NCBI RefSeq assembly: GCF_029919115.1
Contig: NZ_CP123990.1
Coordinates: 124,001 to 188,000, forward strand
DNA from: Variovorax paradoxus
GTDB lineage: Bacteria > Pseudomonadota > Gammaproteobacteria > Burkholderiales > Burkholderiaceae_C
DNA length: 64,000 nucleotides
Reading direction: 5' to 3'
Shown one piece after another: positions 19,781 to 31,598 of this stretch. Below the pieces are notes generated by a model. That model saw nothing but the letters and a program-made list of their open reading frames with translations. It had not been told where the DNA came from and ran no database searches. The position numbers and the translations under genes are program-made. The first letter of the stretch is position 1. Every line of letters begins with the position of its first letter.

Positions 19781-20830
19781 TTAGACCAGCTTCTTGAGCA
19801 GCTCCGCCTTCTTGGCGTCGAACTCTTCCTGCGTGAGGATGCCCTTGGCCTTGAGCTCGCCGAGTTTCTCGAGCGTGGTCATGACATCGTTCGGGCTCAC
19901 CACGGCAACGGCGGGCTGCTGCTGCGTTGCCGCAGCCTGGGCAGCAGCATTCGGGCTCAGGCCCTGTGCGAGGTTTTGCGCCAGCACCTGGCCGAGCGCC
20001 ACGCCGGCACCCAGGCCCATGGCGTCGCCCGCAATGCCGCCGCCGTTGCCGGCACCCTCGGCAAACTTGGGAATGGCCTGCGCCGTCTGGTACTGCATGA
20101 ACTTGCCCATGTCGTTGCCGACCATGCCCATGCCGATCTTCTGGTCGAGGATCTTCTGCAGCTCTTCGGGCAGCGAGACGTTCTGGACCGTGATGTTCTC
20201 GAGCTTGATGCCGATCTTCTCGAACTCGGGCACCAATTGCGCGGCCAGCGCCTGCGCAAACTGGATCTGGTTGGCCGCAAGGTCGAGAAAGGGCACGCCG
20301 CTCGAGGCAATGGCGTTGCTGATGTTCTGCAGCACCAGGCCGCGCAGCTGGCCGTCGAGGTCGGCCGCGCTGTAGATGTCGCGCGTGCCGGAAATCTCGG
20401 TGTGGAACAGCTTGGCGTCGCCAATGCGGAACGAGTAGTTGCCGAAGGCGCGAAGGCGCACGGCGCCGAAGTCCTTGTCGCGGATGGTGATGGGCTGCGG
20501 CGTGCCCCACTTCTGGTCGACCTGCTGGCGCGTGCTGAAGAAGTACACGTCACTCTTGAAGGGAGATTCGAAGAGCTTGTCCCAGTTCTTGAGATACGTG
20601 AGCACGGGCAGGGTCTGCGTCGTGAGCTTGTACATGCCGGGGCCGAACACGTCGGCCACCTGGCCTTCGTTGACGAACACGGCCACCTGGGACTCGCGCA
20701 CGGTGAGCGAGGCGCCGTTCTGGATTTCCATCTCGGCCATGGGGAAACGCCAGGCCAGCGTGCCATCGCCAGTCTCGGTCCACTGGATGATGTCGATGAA
20801 CTGTTTCTTGATGAAATCCATCAGGGCCAT
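19781..20830 (-). CDS. SPFH domain protein with C-terminal SHOCT domain
   Basis: This 349-residue protein heads the operon. It begins MALMDFIKKQFIDIIQWTE and contains an SPFH-type middle with NEGQVADVFGPGMYKL and AFGNYSFRIGDAKLFHTEISG. A Gly/Ala/Gln-rich linker leads to a C-terminal SHOCT helix pair, LEKLGELKAKGILTQEEFDAKKAELL. SPFH proteins scaffold membrane microdomains; this type has no clear transmembrane segment and may attach to the membrane face. The start ATG 20830 is preferred over one 15 codons upstream because gaggagcg precedes it. It diverges from maeB with 167 bases between. Role in the membrane polyamine system is inferred from the operon. Confidence 0.9.
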   Translation of the reverse strand: MALMDFIKKQFIDIIQWTETGDGTLAWRFPMAEMEIQNGASLTVRESQVAVFVNEGQVADVFGPGMYKLTTQTLPVLTYLKNWDKLFESPFKSDVYFFSTRQQVDQKWGTPQPITIRDKDFGAVRLRAFGNYSFRIGDAKLFHTEISGTRDIYSAADLDGQLRGLVLQNISNAIASSGVPFLDLAANQIQFAQALAAQLVPEFEKIGIKLENITVQNVSLPEELQKILDQKIGMGMVGNDMGKFMQYQTAQAIPKFAEGAGNGGGIAGDAMGLGAGVALGQVLAQNLAQGLSPNAAAQAAATQQQPAVAVVSPNDVMTTLEKLGELKAKGILTQEEFDAKKAELLKKLV

Positions 20831-20997
20831 GGCCGCTCCTCGTCGAGTTTTTTTGCAGACTGCGCATATTGCCACATCGGCTTGACAGGCCGTGTTGCTT
20901 TCGGCATGCCTGGTACCTCGCCATGCGGCCTATGGCGTCATGGGCCGAGGTCTACAATCGGCGCCCCCAGAAGAAGCGCCACCAGGAGCAACGGCAC

Positions 20998-23340
<2,343 letters not shown>

Positions 23341-23520
23341 GTCATCCGGCGAGAGTGGCTGCCCACTTAAGCGACCACTCTCCGCCCCTTTGCACTGCTC
23401 AAACTTTGGGCAGTCGCTTGCTATTTTCGCCAGCGTGGTGCACACTCGCGGGCTTGAATTTGCGGGTTAACCCCATGGTTTCCTGCAATTCGGAACCCCG
23501 CTCTTTTCTTGTGGTGCCCC

Positions 23521-23934
23521 ATGGCGGCTTACGCCTCGATCACGTCCTCTGTCACTAAGTTTGCGCTCACCGGCTTTGTGCTGGCGGCGTTGGCGACGGG
23601 GGCCGAGGCCCGCCGCGAGTGGTTCGGCACCGGAAAGCCCGCCCAGGAATCGATCGCACTGTCCGAATTGCCGGCACAGGGCCAGCGAACCTACGAAGCC
23701 ATTCTGAGTGGCGGCCCCTTCCGATACGAAAAGGACGGCACGGTATTTGGCAATCGCGAGCGTCTTTTGCCGCCGGCGCGGCGCGGTCACTACCGCGAGT
23801 ACACGGTGGCAACACCCGGCTCGCGCGATCGCGGTGCACGGCGCATTGTCTGCGGCGGTGAACAGCGCACCACACCCGAGGCCTGCTGGTACACGGCAGA
23901 CCACTACGCGAGTTTCAGACGGATTGCACCATGA
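23521..23934 (+). CDS. Secreted barnase-like ribonuclease
   Basis: This is a 137-residue protein with a signal peptide (FALTGFVLAALATGAEA) and a mature domain of about 105 residues. The fold features of the barnase/RNase Sa group are visible: LSELPAQGQRTYEAILSGGPFRYEKDGTVFGNRERLLP, with a putative catalytic glutamate and the conserved FGNRERLLP strand, then YREYTVATPGSRDRGARRIVCGG with the arginines and a final YTADHYASFRRI containing the active-site His. Such enzymes cleave single-stranded RNA after guanine and are toxic to the producer unless inhibited. It overlaps the barstar gene in ATGA at 23931-23934. Confidence 0.88.
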   Translation: MAAYASITSSVTKFALTGFVLAALATGAEARREWFGTGKPAQESIALSELPAQGQRTYEAILSGGPFRYEKDGTVFGNRERLLPPARRGHYREYTVATPGSRDRGARRIVCGGEQRTTPEACWYTADHYASFRRIAP

Positions 23935-24410
23935 GCGATGACAACGACTTGAGCGGCGCCCCGAAGCGCCCCGAAGAAATGATGATGACTATGGAAAGAC
24001 CAGCGGAGATGACCTTATCCCTTCGTGCCGTACGCCCGAACATCGTGCAATCGATTCGTGCGTTCCGCGTGAACGACCTGCAGGAAGCCGCCAACGCAGC
24101 CGGCCAGCACTTCCTGTACGCCAACCTGGGCAACGCCCAGACCAAGCAGGACGTTCTCGACCTCATCGCGCAGCAGTTCACCTTTCCGGCGCACTTCGGC
24201 AAGAATTTCGACGCGCTGTACGACTGCATGACCGACCCGTTGCATAAATCGGGCCCGCAGCCCGGTTTTGTCATCGTGCTCGAGCAGATCCCGGCCAACG
24301 CCAAGTTCGACAAGGAAGCGCGCGAGCAGCTGCTCGACATCTTCCGCGATGCCTCCGACTACTGGGGAGACCGGAAAGTCCCCTTCCGGTGCTTCTATTC
24401 TTTTCTGTAG
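23931..24410 (+). CDS. Barstar family ribonuclease inhibitor
   Basis: This 159-residue protein has an N-terminal extension of about 45 residues and a C-terminal barstar domain. The key block FPAHFGKNFDALYDCMTD matches the barstar core with its acidic residues that plug the RNase active site, and the end YWGDRKVPFRCFYSFL is typical of the family. It protects the cell from the ribonuclease encoded immediately upstream, with which its start codon overlaps. Translational coupling would keep inhibitor in step with enzyme. It is followed by a terminator at 24658-24690 after a 250-base gap. Confidence 0.93.
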   Translation: MSDDNDLSGAPKRPEEMMMTMERPAEMTLSLRAVRPNIVQSIRAFRVNDLQEAANAAGQHFLYANLGNAQTKQDVLDLIAQQFTFPAHFGKNFDALYDCMTDPLHKSGPQPGFVIVLEQIPANAKFDKEAREQLLDIFRDASDYWGDRKVPFRCFYSFL

Positions 24411-24541
24411 CCCGTTCTGCACACACCAGCCAAGCAGAACGGGCGAACGAGGCTCAGCCGAACGGCGCAGCACTCGATGGCATCGAAATCAACGGCAGCA
24501 CAGCTGCCGCGGCAACCGGCACGGAGCCGGAAGGCGAAAAA

Positions 24542-24631
24542 ATGCCGACCGATAAACTGGTCGACGTTTCGCCGCTCGCATTGCGCATGAGCAGCCCGTT
24601 CAATGCGGGTTACTGGCTGGCGGCGGCTTAA
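24542..24631 (+). CDS. Possible 29-residue microprotein
   Basis: A short frame begins ATG 24542 after ggaaggcg six bases upstream, which is a good ribosome site, and reads MPTDKLVDVSPLALRMSSPF before stopping at 24629-24631. The frame remains open upstream to a GTG at 24389, so it could also be the end of a longer 80-residue frame that overlaps barstar. I do not recognise the product. Position just before a strong terminator is compatible with a small gene but also with untranslated tail. Support is weak. Confidence 0.25.
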   Translation: MPTDKLVDVSPLALRMSSPFNAGYWLAAA

Positions 24632-24657
24632 AAAATAGCCCTCGCCTCCGGCGCAAG

Positions 24658-24690
24658 AAAAAAGCCCGTTTCGACGGGCTTTTTTTATTT
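24658..24690. terminator. Bidirectional rho-independent terminator
   Basis: AGCCCGT pairs with ACGGGCT around the stable loop TTCG (24663-24680), with an A run before and seven T after. It ends transcripts coming from the barstar side and, read on the other strand, those of rsmA, whose stop codon lies within the T run. Confidence 0.85.
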
Positions 24691-25455
24691 GGGCTCGGGG
24701 GGGACGGCCTGCGCCAAGGCCACGTATTCGGCCACGGGCACTTCCTCGGCCCGGCGCTGGGCGTCGAATTCGCCCGCAAAGCCATGCTCTTCGAGCCACC
24801 TGCCCAGGGTATGCCGCATGATCTTGCGGCGCTGGCTGAAGGCGACCTGCACGATCTCACCGAGCCGCGCGGCATCGACGGCCGGCGGCTGCGCCAACGG
24901 CACCATCCGCACCACGGCGCTGTCGACACGCGGCGGCGGGTCGAAGCTCTCCGGCGGCACGAACAGCACGTTTTCCATCTCGTAGCGCCACTGCAGCATC
25001 ACGCTCAGGCGGCTGTAGTCGGAGGTGGCGGGCTTGGCGACCATGCGGTCGATCACTTCCTTCTGCAACATGAAATGCTGGTTGGCAATCAGGTGGGCGA
25101 AGCCCAGCAAATGGAAAAGAATGGGCGTCGAGATGTTGTAGGGCAGGTTGCCGACCACGCGAAGCGGTGTCGGAAACCGGGCGGCTAGTTCGGCGAAGTC
25201 GACCTTGAGCACGTCCGACTCGATCACGTCGAGTTGCGGGTGGTCCCGCAGCCGCTTGGCGAGGTCGCGGTCGAGCTCGACCACCGTGAGGCGCCCGAGC
25301 CGTTCGACCAGCGGCTGCGTGAGCGCCGCGAGCCCCGGGCCGATTTCGACCATGGCATCGCCGGGCTGCGGTGCGATCTCGTGCACGATCGCATCGATGA
25401 TGCCGCCGTCGGACAGGAAGTGCTGCCCGAACCGCTTCCTGGCGATGTGTGCCAT
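24685..25455 (-). CDS. rsmA: 16S rRNA (adenine1518/1519-N6) dimethyltransferase
   Basis: This is a 256-residue SAM-dependent methyltransferase, KsgA type, modifying two adenines near the 3' end of 16S rRNA in late small-subunit assembly. [10 protein letters not shown] opens the protein; [14 protein letters not shown] is the SAM loop and [17 protein letters not shown] contains the NLPY catalytic motif. The start shares one base with the surA stop (TGATG), so it is coupled to the lptD-surA operon. Its stop overlaps the downstream terminator. Confidence 0.97.
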   Translation of the reverse strand: MAHIARKRFGQHFLSDGGIIDAIVHEIAPQPGDAMVEIGPGLAALTQPLVERLGRLTVVELDRDLAKRLRDHPQLDVIESDVLKVDFAELAARFPTPLRVVGNLPYNISTPILFHLLGFAHLIANQHFMLQKEVIDRMVAKPATSDYSRLSVMLQWRYEMENVLFVPPESFDPPPRVDSAVVRMVPLAQPPAVDAARLGEIVQVAFSQRRKIMRHTLGRWLEEHGFAGEFDAQRRAEEVPVAEYVALAQAVPPEPK

Positions 25456-26861
25456 CAGGACTGGGGCGCCTCGCGGTACTCGACGTAGGCGCGCGCGCGC
25501 ACTTCCTGCACCCAGGTGGTGAAGGCTTCCTCGACTCGCTGCTCGCGCAGCACGGCGCGTGCGGCTTCGCGCTGCTCGGCCTGGGTGAGCTTGGATTCAC
25601 GGCGGCCGACGACCTGGATCAGGTGAACGCCGAAGCGGGACACCACCGGGTCGCTGATCTGGCCGGGTGCGAGACGGTCCATCGCTTCTTCGAATTCAGG
25701 CACGAACTGGCCCGGGCGCGACCAGCCGAGATCGCCGCCTTCCTTGGCGCTGGCGTCTTGCGAGTTGTCGCGCGCCAGGCCGGCAAAGTCGGCCGAGCCG
25801 GCTTGCACGCGGCGCTTGAATTCCGCCAGCTGCGCCACCGCTTGCGCCGTCGTGCGCTTGGGGTCGTTGAGCAGCAGGATGTGGCGCACCTGGGTTTGCG
25901 TAACGGTCGCGTCCACAGCGCCCAATTGGGCCTTGGCCAGCACCTTCAGCACGTGAAAGCCCGCCCCCGAGCGGATGGGCCCCGCAATGCCGTTGACCGG
26001 CGTCGACTGCGTCGCTTCGACGAACAGCGTGGGATAGCGGTCGGCGCTGCGCATGCCGATGGCGCCGCCGTTGGCGCGATCGGGCGAATCGGAGTTTTCC
26101 TGCACCAGCTTTGCGAAGTCTTCGCCCGAGCGGGCGCGCTGCGCGAGGCCCTGGGCCTTCTGCTGCAGCGTGGCGACCTGCGCGTCGGTGGCGCTCTCGG
26201 GCACGGCGACGAGCAGCTGCGCAAGGTTGATGTTCTGCAGGGCCGCGGCCTTGGTGGGCGAGTTGCGCTGGTCGCGCAGGTATTCGTCGGCTTCGGAATC
26301 GCTGATCTTGACCTTCGACTCGACTTCGCGGTCGCGCAGGCGCGTGAGCAGCAGCTGGTCGCGCAGGTCGTTGCGGAACTGGCGTGCCGAGATGCCTTCG
26401 GCGACCACGCGGCGGCGCAGTTCTTCAACGCTGAGTTCGTTCTGGCGCGCCACGGTCTGTTCGGCCTGGTCGATCGCCACGTCGTCCACCTTGATGCCGT
26501 TTTCCTTCGCCAACTGGAGCTGGGCTCGCTCGGAAATCAGGCGCTCGAGCACCAGGCGCGTGAGCTCGGCACGCGGCACGCGTTCGGCCTCCGGATTCTC
26601 CCGGACGAGGCGCGTGACGCGCGTCTGCACCTCGGTGTTGGTGATGGGCTCGGAATTGACCAGGGCGACGATGTACTCGGCCGAGCGCTGCACGGGTGCC
26701 GCAGCCGGAGGCGCGCTGCGCTGCACCGGAGGCGCAAGGCGCGGCCCCGCGCGCATGATGTCCGTGATGCCGCCGCCGCCGGTACGCAGGCCCTGCGCGC
26801 CCGAGGTTGCGGCCAGCGCCGCAAGGCAGCTCAGGGTAAGGATGGAACGGATGTGTTTCAT
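25455..26861 (-). CDS. surA: Periplasmic peptidyl-prolyl isomerase and chaperone SurA
   Basis: This 468-residue protein has a signal peptide ([19 protein letters not shown]), an N-terminal chaperone domain starting [19 protein letters not shown], and two parvulin domains, the first around [10 protein letters not shown] and the second around VRHILLLND with [20 protein letters not shown]. SurA helps outer-membrane proteins, including LptD, reach the Bam complex. The start ATG 26861 lies 17 bases after the lptD stop. Open frame upstream to 28901 is an artefact of reading opposite the lptD frame and was rejected. Confidence 0.95.
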   Translation of the reverse strand: MKHIRSILTLSCLAALAATSGAQGLRTGGGGITDIMRAGPRLAPPVQRSAPPAAAPVQRSAEYIVALVNSEPITNTEVQTRVTRLVRENPEAERVPRAELTRLVLERLISERAQLQLAKENGIKVDDVAIDQAEQTVARQNELSVEELRRRVVAEGISARQFRNDLRDQLLLTRLRDREVESKVKISDSEADEYLRDQRNSPTKAAALQNINLAQLLVAVPESATDAQVATLQQKAQGLAQRARSGEDFAKLVQENSDSPDRANGGAIGMRSADRYPTLFVEATQSTPVNGIAGPIRSGAGFHVLKVLAKAQLGAVDATVTQTQVRHILLLNDPKRTTAQAVAQLAEFKRRVQAGSADFAGLARDNSQDASAKEGGDLGWSRPGQFVPEFEEAMDRLAPGQISDPVVSRFGVHLIQVVGRRESKLTQAEQREAARAVLREQRVEEAFTTWVQEVRARAYVEYREAPQS

Positions 26862-26878
26862 GGCGTTGCTCAATCGTC

Positions 26879-29461
26879 TCAGTCGTAATTGGTGAAGCGG
26901 CTCGGCGCCTCGGTGGGCTCGCGCAGGGGCTGGTAGCGCTGGATGTTTTGCCGCAGGGCCTGCATGGGACTCGATCCGATGCTGGAAAATCCGACAAATT
27001 CGAGCTGGAACATGATGCGGGTGTTGGCCGTCACCTGGCCGGTGGTCACGCGCTGCAGCACCACGCGGCCGATCCAGCAGCAACCGTCGTACTCGAAACC
27101 GAGCACGCCGTCCGTGAGCTTCCTGTCCTGCAGGCTGTAGTTGAGCCGGCCCACTGCATACCAACGGCCGCCGCCCTGGCCCTTGCCCGGGCCGAGGTCC
27201 TTGCCCTTGTCGCCCCACAGGTCGTTGAGCGGCCACTGCCAGCCCACGTCGATCGACTTGTTGCCGTCGGTGGCGGTCGGGGTGCTGGGCGCCTGGTAGC
27301 GGAATGCGGCGCTGAGGTTGTGGTACGGCTCGGGGTTGTAGCGTGCACTGATGGCCGAACGCGTGGATCTTTGCGTGTCGGGGTTGTATTGCACGACGGT
27401 GTCCAGACTCCACTTGGGCGTCCAGTTGATCTGGGCACCCACCAGCAGGTCGCTCGCACGATCGGTGACCGGCACGCCGCCCGGCAGCGTGACCTTCTGG
27501 TCGCTGAAGCGCAGCCGCTGCGCAATGCCGAACCGCGCCGCTTCGACGCCTGTGTCGGGGTCGATCAGCCGGGACGTCACGCCGAGCGTGAGCGTGTTGG
27601 TGTCGGAAATGCGGTCGTTGCCCGAGAACGCGTTCTCGGTATAGATGGTCGCAAAGCTGAAATCGTTGGCGGCCGAATCGTAGTTCGGCAGCATGCTCTG
27701 GTTGCGGTACGGCGTATAGACGTAGTAGGCGCGCGGTTCGAGCGTCTGGCGGAAGGCACGGCCGAAATAGTTCGCGTCGCGCTCGAAGATCAGGCCGCTG
27801 TCGAGGCTGAAGGTCGGGACCGTGCGGCTGCTCGAAGTCGGAAAGTAGTACAGCGAATTCGGGTTGTAGGGCACGCCGTTGACGTACGTGATTCCGTTGA
27901 CGGTGAGCTTCGGAATGTCCGCCTGCGGCAGGTAGTAGTTGTACGAAGTCGCGTGCAGCTGCAGCTTCGGAATGATGAACGAGCTTGGCGTGATGAACGG
28001 GCGGCTGATGCTTGCCTGCGCAAAGGCGCGGTCCCCATCGGGTTGCGACTGCTGGTTGAAGTCGTAGCCGGGCTGGCCGTTCAGGATGCTGTTGACGCGA
28101 AAGCGCGTGTAGTCGAGGTTCAGCCCCACATCGAAGCCGTGCCAGTCGTACTTCTTGTAGTTGGCCGTGATCTGCGGCATGCGGTCGTAGGACGGCACGA
28201 TGGGCGACGCGGTGTATTGCAGCGTCTGGTAGCGCGTGGTGCGCAGAATGCCGCTCCAGTCGTCCTTGGCCCAGTTGAGTGCCGCTTCGTTGGGCAGCTG
28301 CCGCTGTGCCAGCGTGGGGGTGCGCGTGAAGTCGCGCCAGTAGTCGTTGTCGCTGACGCGGTTGATGTTGATGTTGGCCGTCAGCGAATCCAGGCCCAGA
28401 GCCTTGGCGTTGAACTCCTGGTGGTGGCTGGCCCAGATACCCCAGCGCTTGGTGCCGTTGGGCGCCGCGGTCAGGTCCTTGGCCTGGATTTCTCCATTGG
28501 CCAGCTGCTGAAGCTGCGTGGTGCGCAACTCGTTGTAGCGCTGGCCCACCAGGCGGTCGCTGCCCATGAAGTCGAGGCGAATGGTCCCGTCGTACCCCTT
28601 CTCGAGATAGCGGAACTCCGAGCCCAGGTTGAGCCCGCGCTTGCTCATCAGCGTGGGCGTGAAGGTGGCGTCCCGGTTGGGTGCGATGTTCCAGTAGTAC
28701 GGCTGCGAAATCTCGATGCCGTTGGTGTTGTCGACGCCGATCGTGGGCGGCAGCAGGCCGCTCTTGCGTTCGCTCGACAGCGGGAAGCTCACGCTCGGAA
28801 GCGGCGGCGTGCTGATGCCCATGAAGCTCAGCCGCGCATCGGTGGCCACGCCGACGTTTTCCTCGGTGTCGGTGGTCATGGTTGCGGCAGTCAGGAGCCA
28901 TGCCGGCATCCAGCCCGGGTAGTCTTCGCGGCGACAGGTGGTGTAGGTGGCGCGGCGGGCCACGGACACGCTGCTGTCGACAAAGTCGATGCGCTGGGCC
29001 TCGCCGTGCCCGCCGGTGGCCAGGAAGCTGTAGCGCACGTTGTTGAAGAAGCCTTCGAAGGTCTCGAGCTTGAGTTCGAGTTCGGGGCCTTCGTACACGT
29101 TGCCGGCCTGGTTAACACGCACGTTGCCGCGCGCCTTGGCGCGGTCGTCGGGCTGGTAGTACTCGAGCCGGTCGGCGGTGATGGCGACTTCGCCGCGCCG
29201 CAGGGTGGCGTTGCCTTCGACCACGGTTTCGAGATCCTGGCGTCCCGACAGGCGGTCGCCGGTAATCAGGCTCGGCAGCTGGCCGCGCTCGGCCGGCGGC
29301 AGGGTTTCGGTCAGCTGCGGCGTGCGCTTGAGCACCAGCGGGCCGTCGAGGCCGCCCGCCGGCTGCGCGAAAGCGCCGTGCGCGTGCAGCAGCGCAAGCG
29401 ACAGCAACGCCAATGGCAGCGGCGGGCCGGAACGCCGCAGGGCGGCAGCACGTCGGCTCAT
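26879..29461 (-). CDS. lptD: LPS-assembly protein LptD
   Basis: This 860-residue outer-membrane protein inserts lipopolysaccharide into the outer leaflet together with LptE. A signal peptide (LPLALLSLALLHAHGAFA) is followed by an OstA-type N-terminal domain (TLRRGEVAITADRLEYYQPDDRA) and a long beta-barrel domain. Cysteines in YTTCRRED and DGCCWIG fit the inter-domain disulfides of the family. The start ATG 29461 was chosen because GGGAGG lies six bases upstream; the frame is open to 29800 but that part diverges from known LptD starts. It heads the lptD-surA-rsmA operon and diverges from amgK. Confidence 0.95.
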   Translation of the reverse strand: MSRRAAALRRSGPPLPLALLSLALLHAHGAFAQPAGGLDGPLVLKRTPQLTETLPPAERGQLPSLITGDRLSGRQDLETVVEGNATLRRGEVAITADRLEYYQPDDRAKARGNVRVNQAGNVYEGPELELKLETFEGFFNNVRYSFLATGGHGEAQRIDFVDSSVSVARRATYTTCRREDYPGWMPAWLLTAATMTTDTEENVGVATDARLSFMGISTPPLPSVSFPLSSERKSGLLPPTIGVDNTNGIEISQPYYWNIAPNRDATFTPTLMSKRGLNLGSEFRYLEKGYDGTIRLDFMGSDRLVGQRYNELRTTQLQQLANGEIQAKDLTAAPNGTKRWGIWASHHQEFNAKALGLDSLTANININRVSDNDYWRDFTRTPTLAQRQLPNEAALNWAKDDWSGILRTTRYQTLQYTASPIVPSYDRMPQITANYKKYDWHGFDVGLNLDYTRFRVNSILNGQPGYDFNQQSQPDGDRAFAQASISRPFITPSSFIIPKLQLHATSYNYYLPQADIPKLTVNGITYVNGVPYNPNSLYYFPTSSSRTVPTFSLDSGLIFERDANYFGRAFRQTLEPRAYYVYTPYRNQSMLPNYDSAANDFSFATIYTENAFSGNDRISDTNTLTLGVTSRLIDPDTGVEAARFGIAQRLRFSDQKVTLPGGVPVTDRASDLLVGAQINWTPKWSLDTVVQYNPDTQRSTRSAISARYNPEPYHNLSAAFRYQAPSTPTATDGNKSIDVGWQWPLNDLWGDKGKDLGPGKGQGGGRWYAVGRLNYSLQDRKLTDGVLGFEYDGCCWIGRVVLQRVTTGQVTANTRIMFQLEFVGFSSIGSSPMQALRQNIQRYQPLREPTEAPSRFTNYD

Positions 29462-29693
29462 CAAGCCTCCCGCCGCATCGTTCCGGAGAAGGACCGCAGT
29501 CTCCCCGAGGAGGGCTGCGAGTGCACAGGGTGCCAAACGTGGGAGCTTTGGATCGTAGGCATCGGTCAGGAACGAAGGATCGTCGGGAGGACGGCGCGGC
29601 AGGCCGGCAGGTTGCAGGAGCCGGCGGCAACTCTGTTCGACCAGGGGACCGCAGGAGTTGCCGCGCCAGGCGGATTTGTAGAATCGATTATCC

Positions 29694-30788
29694 ATGACAG
29701 CACCCCCGTCCCCGGCCGCCGAGCCCGCACCCCCTGCCAACCCCATTCTGTGGGCCGATCCGCAGCGCGCCGCAGTGTTCGAAGGCTGGCTGGCCGGCAT
29801 TGCCGCCGCACACCACCTGCTGCCCGGTACCGTGCGCCTTGCCTCGGCGGATGCGAGCTTCAGGCGCTACTTCCGCGTCGGCACCACCGAAGCCGCCGGC
29901 ACGCGCATCGTGATGGATGCGCCGCCCGACAAGGAAAACAGCGAACCGTTCGTGCACATCGCGCGCCTCATGGCCGAAGCCGGCGTGACGGCGCCGCGAG
30001 TGCTCGAATGGGACCGGCCCAACGGCTTTCTGCTGCTCGACGATCTCGGCCACCAGACCATGCTCGATGTGATCGATCCGGCCAGGCCCGATGCGAGCCG
30101 TCCGCTCTACGACGAGGCGATCGACGCGCTGATCCGCTGGCAGCTGGCGTCCAGGCCGGGTGTGCTGCCGCCCTACGACAGGGCTTTGCTCGAACGCGAG
30201 CTGGCGCTTTTCCCCGAGTGGTACATCGGCCGCCATCGCGGCATTGCCGTCGAAGGCAAGCTCAAGGAGCGGCTGGAGCGCAGCTTCAAGCTCATTGTCG
30301 AGAGCAACCTGGCCTCGCCAAGTGTCTACGTCCACCGCGACTTCATGCCCCGCAATCTCATGGTCCGCAGCGGGGCCGACCTGGGCGTGCTCGATTTCCA
30401 GGACGCGGTCTACGGCCCCATCACCTACGACATCGCAAGCCTGATGCGCGACGCCTTCCTGAGCTGGGAGGAAGAGTTCGTGCTGGACATCACCGTCCGC
30501 TACTGGGAGGCCGCCCGCAAGGCCAAGCTGCCGGTCGATCCCGATTTCGGGGCCTTCTATCGTTCGGTGGAATGGATGGGCCTGCAGCGCCACCTCAAGG
30601 TCGCCGGCATCTTCGCGCGCCTGACGCTGCGCGACGGCAAGCCGCGCTACCTGGCCGACACACCGCGCTTCATCGCCTACATCCGCTCCACGGCCAGCCG
30701 CTACATGGAGCTGACCCCCCTGCTGCGCGTGATCGACGAAATCGAAGGCAGCTCGGCCATCACCGGCTTCGCCTACGGCAGGGTCTAG
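29694..30788 (+). CDS. amgK: AmgK-like sugar kinase (aminoglycoside phosphotransferase family)
   Basis: This 364-residue protein has the phosphotransferase fold with FRRYFRVG in the N-lobe, YVHRDFMPRNLMV as the catalytic loop (HRD with the following Asn) and LDFQDAVYGPITYDIASLM as the metal-binding DFx motif. This pattern matches AmgK, which phosphorylates MurNAc and GlcNAc at C1 in a peptidoglycan-recycling route that bypasses de novo MurNAc synthesis. A MurU-like partner is at 10278-10997. It is followed without gap by rsmE and diverges from lptD. Confidence 0.85.
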   Translation: MTAPPSPAAEPAPPANPILWADPQRAAVFEGWLAGIAAAHHLLPGTVRLASADASFRRYFRVGTTEAAGTRIVMDAPPDKENSEPFVHIARLMAEAGVTAPRVLEWDRPNGFLLLDDLGHQTMLDVIDPARPDASRPLYDEAIDALIRWQLASRPGVLPPYDRALLERELALFPEWYIGRHRGIAVEGKLKERLERSFKLIVESNLASPSVYVHRDFMPRNLMVRSGADLGVLDFQDAVYGPITYDIASLMRDAFLSWEEEFVLDITVRYWEAARKAKLPVDPDFGAFYRSVEWMGLQRHLKVAGIFARLTLRDGKPRYLADTPRFIAYIRSTASRYMELTPLLRVIDEIEGSSAITGFAYGRV

Positions 30789-31523
30789 ATGCCCCGCTTC
30801 CACTGCCCGGTGCCGCTGGCCTCCGGCGCCACGCTGGCGTTGCCGCCCGGCGCCGCCCGCCATGTGCAAGTGCTGCGGATGCAACCCGGCGATGCGCTCA
30901 CGCTGTTCAACGGCTCAGGCGGCGAATACGCCGCCGTTGTCGAGCGCATGGGGCGCAGCGACGTTTCGGTCACGGTCGGCGCCCATGCGCCGGCGGAGCG
31001 CGAAGCCGCGCGGGCGGTGCATCTCGCCGTCGGCATGCCAGCCAACGAACGCATGGACTGGCTGGTCGAAAAGGCCACCGAACTGGGTGTCGCAAGCATC
31101 CAACCCCTGGCAACCGCCCACGGCGTCCTGCGCCTTTCGGGCGAACGCGCCGAGAAGAAGCGGGCGCACTGGGAGGCCATTGCCATTGCGGCCTGCGAGC
31201 AATGCGGCCGCAACCGTGTGCCGGTGATTCATCCGGTGCGGTCTTTCTCGAGCCCATCGGCATGGACCGATGCAGCAGCCCGGGAAGGCGCTCTGCGCGT
31301 CATCCTGAGCCTCGCCGAAGGCACGCGCCGTCTTGCGGACGCCATCGCATCGGCTCCGGCCGGACGCAGCGTGCTGGTGCTGAGCGGCCCCGAAGGCGGC
31401 TTGAGCGGCGCCGAAGAGCAGGAAGCGATTGCGTGCGGCTTTGCGCCGGTCACGCTCGGCCCCCGCGTGCTGCGCGCAGAAACCGCAGCGCTCGCCGCGC
31501 TGGTGTCGCTGGCCGGGAGCTAG
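30789..31523 (+). CDS. rsmE: 16S rRNA (uracil1498-N3) methyltransferase
   Basis: This is a 244-residue SPOUT-class methyltransferase with an N-terminal PUA-like part (PRFHCPVPLASGATLALPP, HVQVLRMQPGD) and the knotted C-terminal domain (LVLSGPEGGLSGAEEQEA, VTLGPRVLRAETAALAAL). It modifies U1498 of 16S rRNA. The start codon follows the amgK stop with no gap. Confidence 0.96.
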   Translation: MPRFHCPVPLASGATLALPPGAARHVQVLRMQPGDALTLFNGSGGEYAAVVERMGRSDVSVTVGAHAPAEREAARAVHLAVGMPANERMDWLVEKATELGVASIQPLATAHGVLRLSGERAEKKRAHWEAIAIAACEQCGRNRVPVIHPVRSFSSPSAWTDAAAREGALRVILSLAEGTRRLADAIASAPAGRSVLVLSGPEGGLSGAEEQEAIACGFAPVTLGPRVLRAETAALAALVSLAGS

Positions 31524-31598
31524 GCACGCGGGCGAGCAAGTTGCGGAACAATGCCTGTTCCACCCCTTTCGTCACGACAAGAGAAGGATCTTCACGCC

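Noticed and set aside
23351..23382. Inverted repeat GAGAGTGG/CCACTCTC after maeB
   Set aside because: It has a 16-base loop and no following T run, so it is not a convincing intrinsic terminator.
26862..28901. Upstream extension of surA
   Set aside because: The frame stays open through lptD in a different phase, but surA begins with a clear signal peptide at 26861 and the extension is low in recognisable content.
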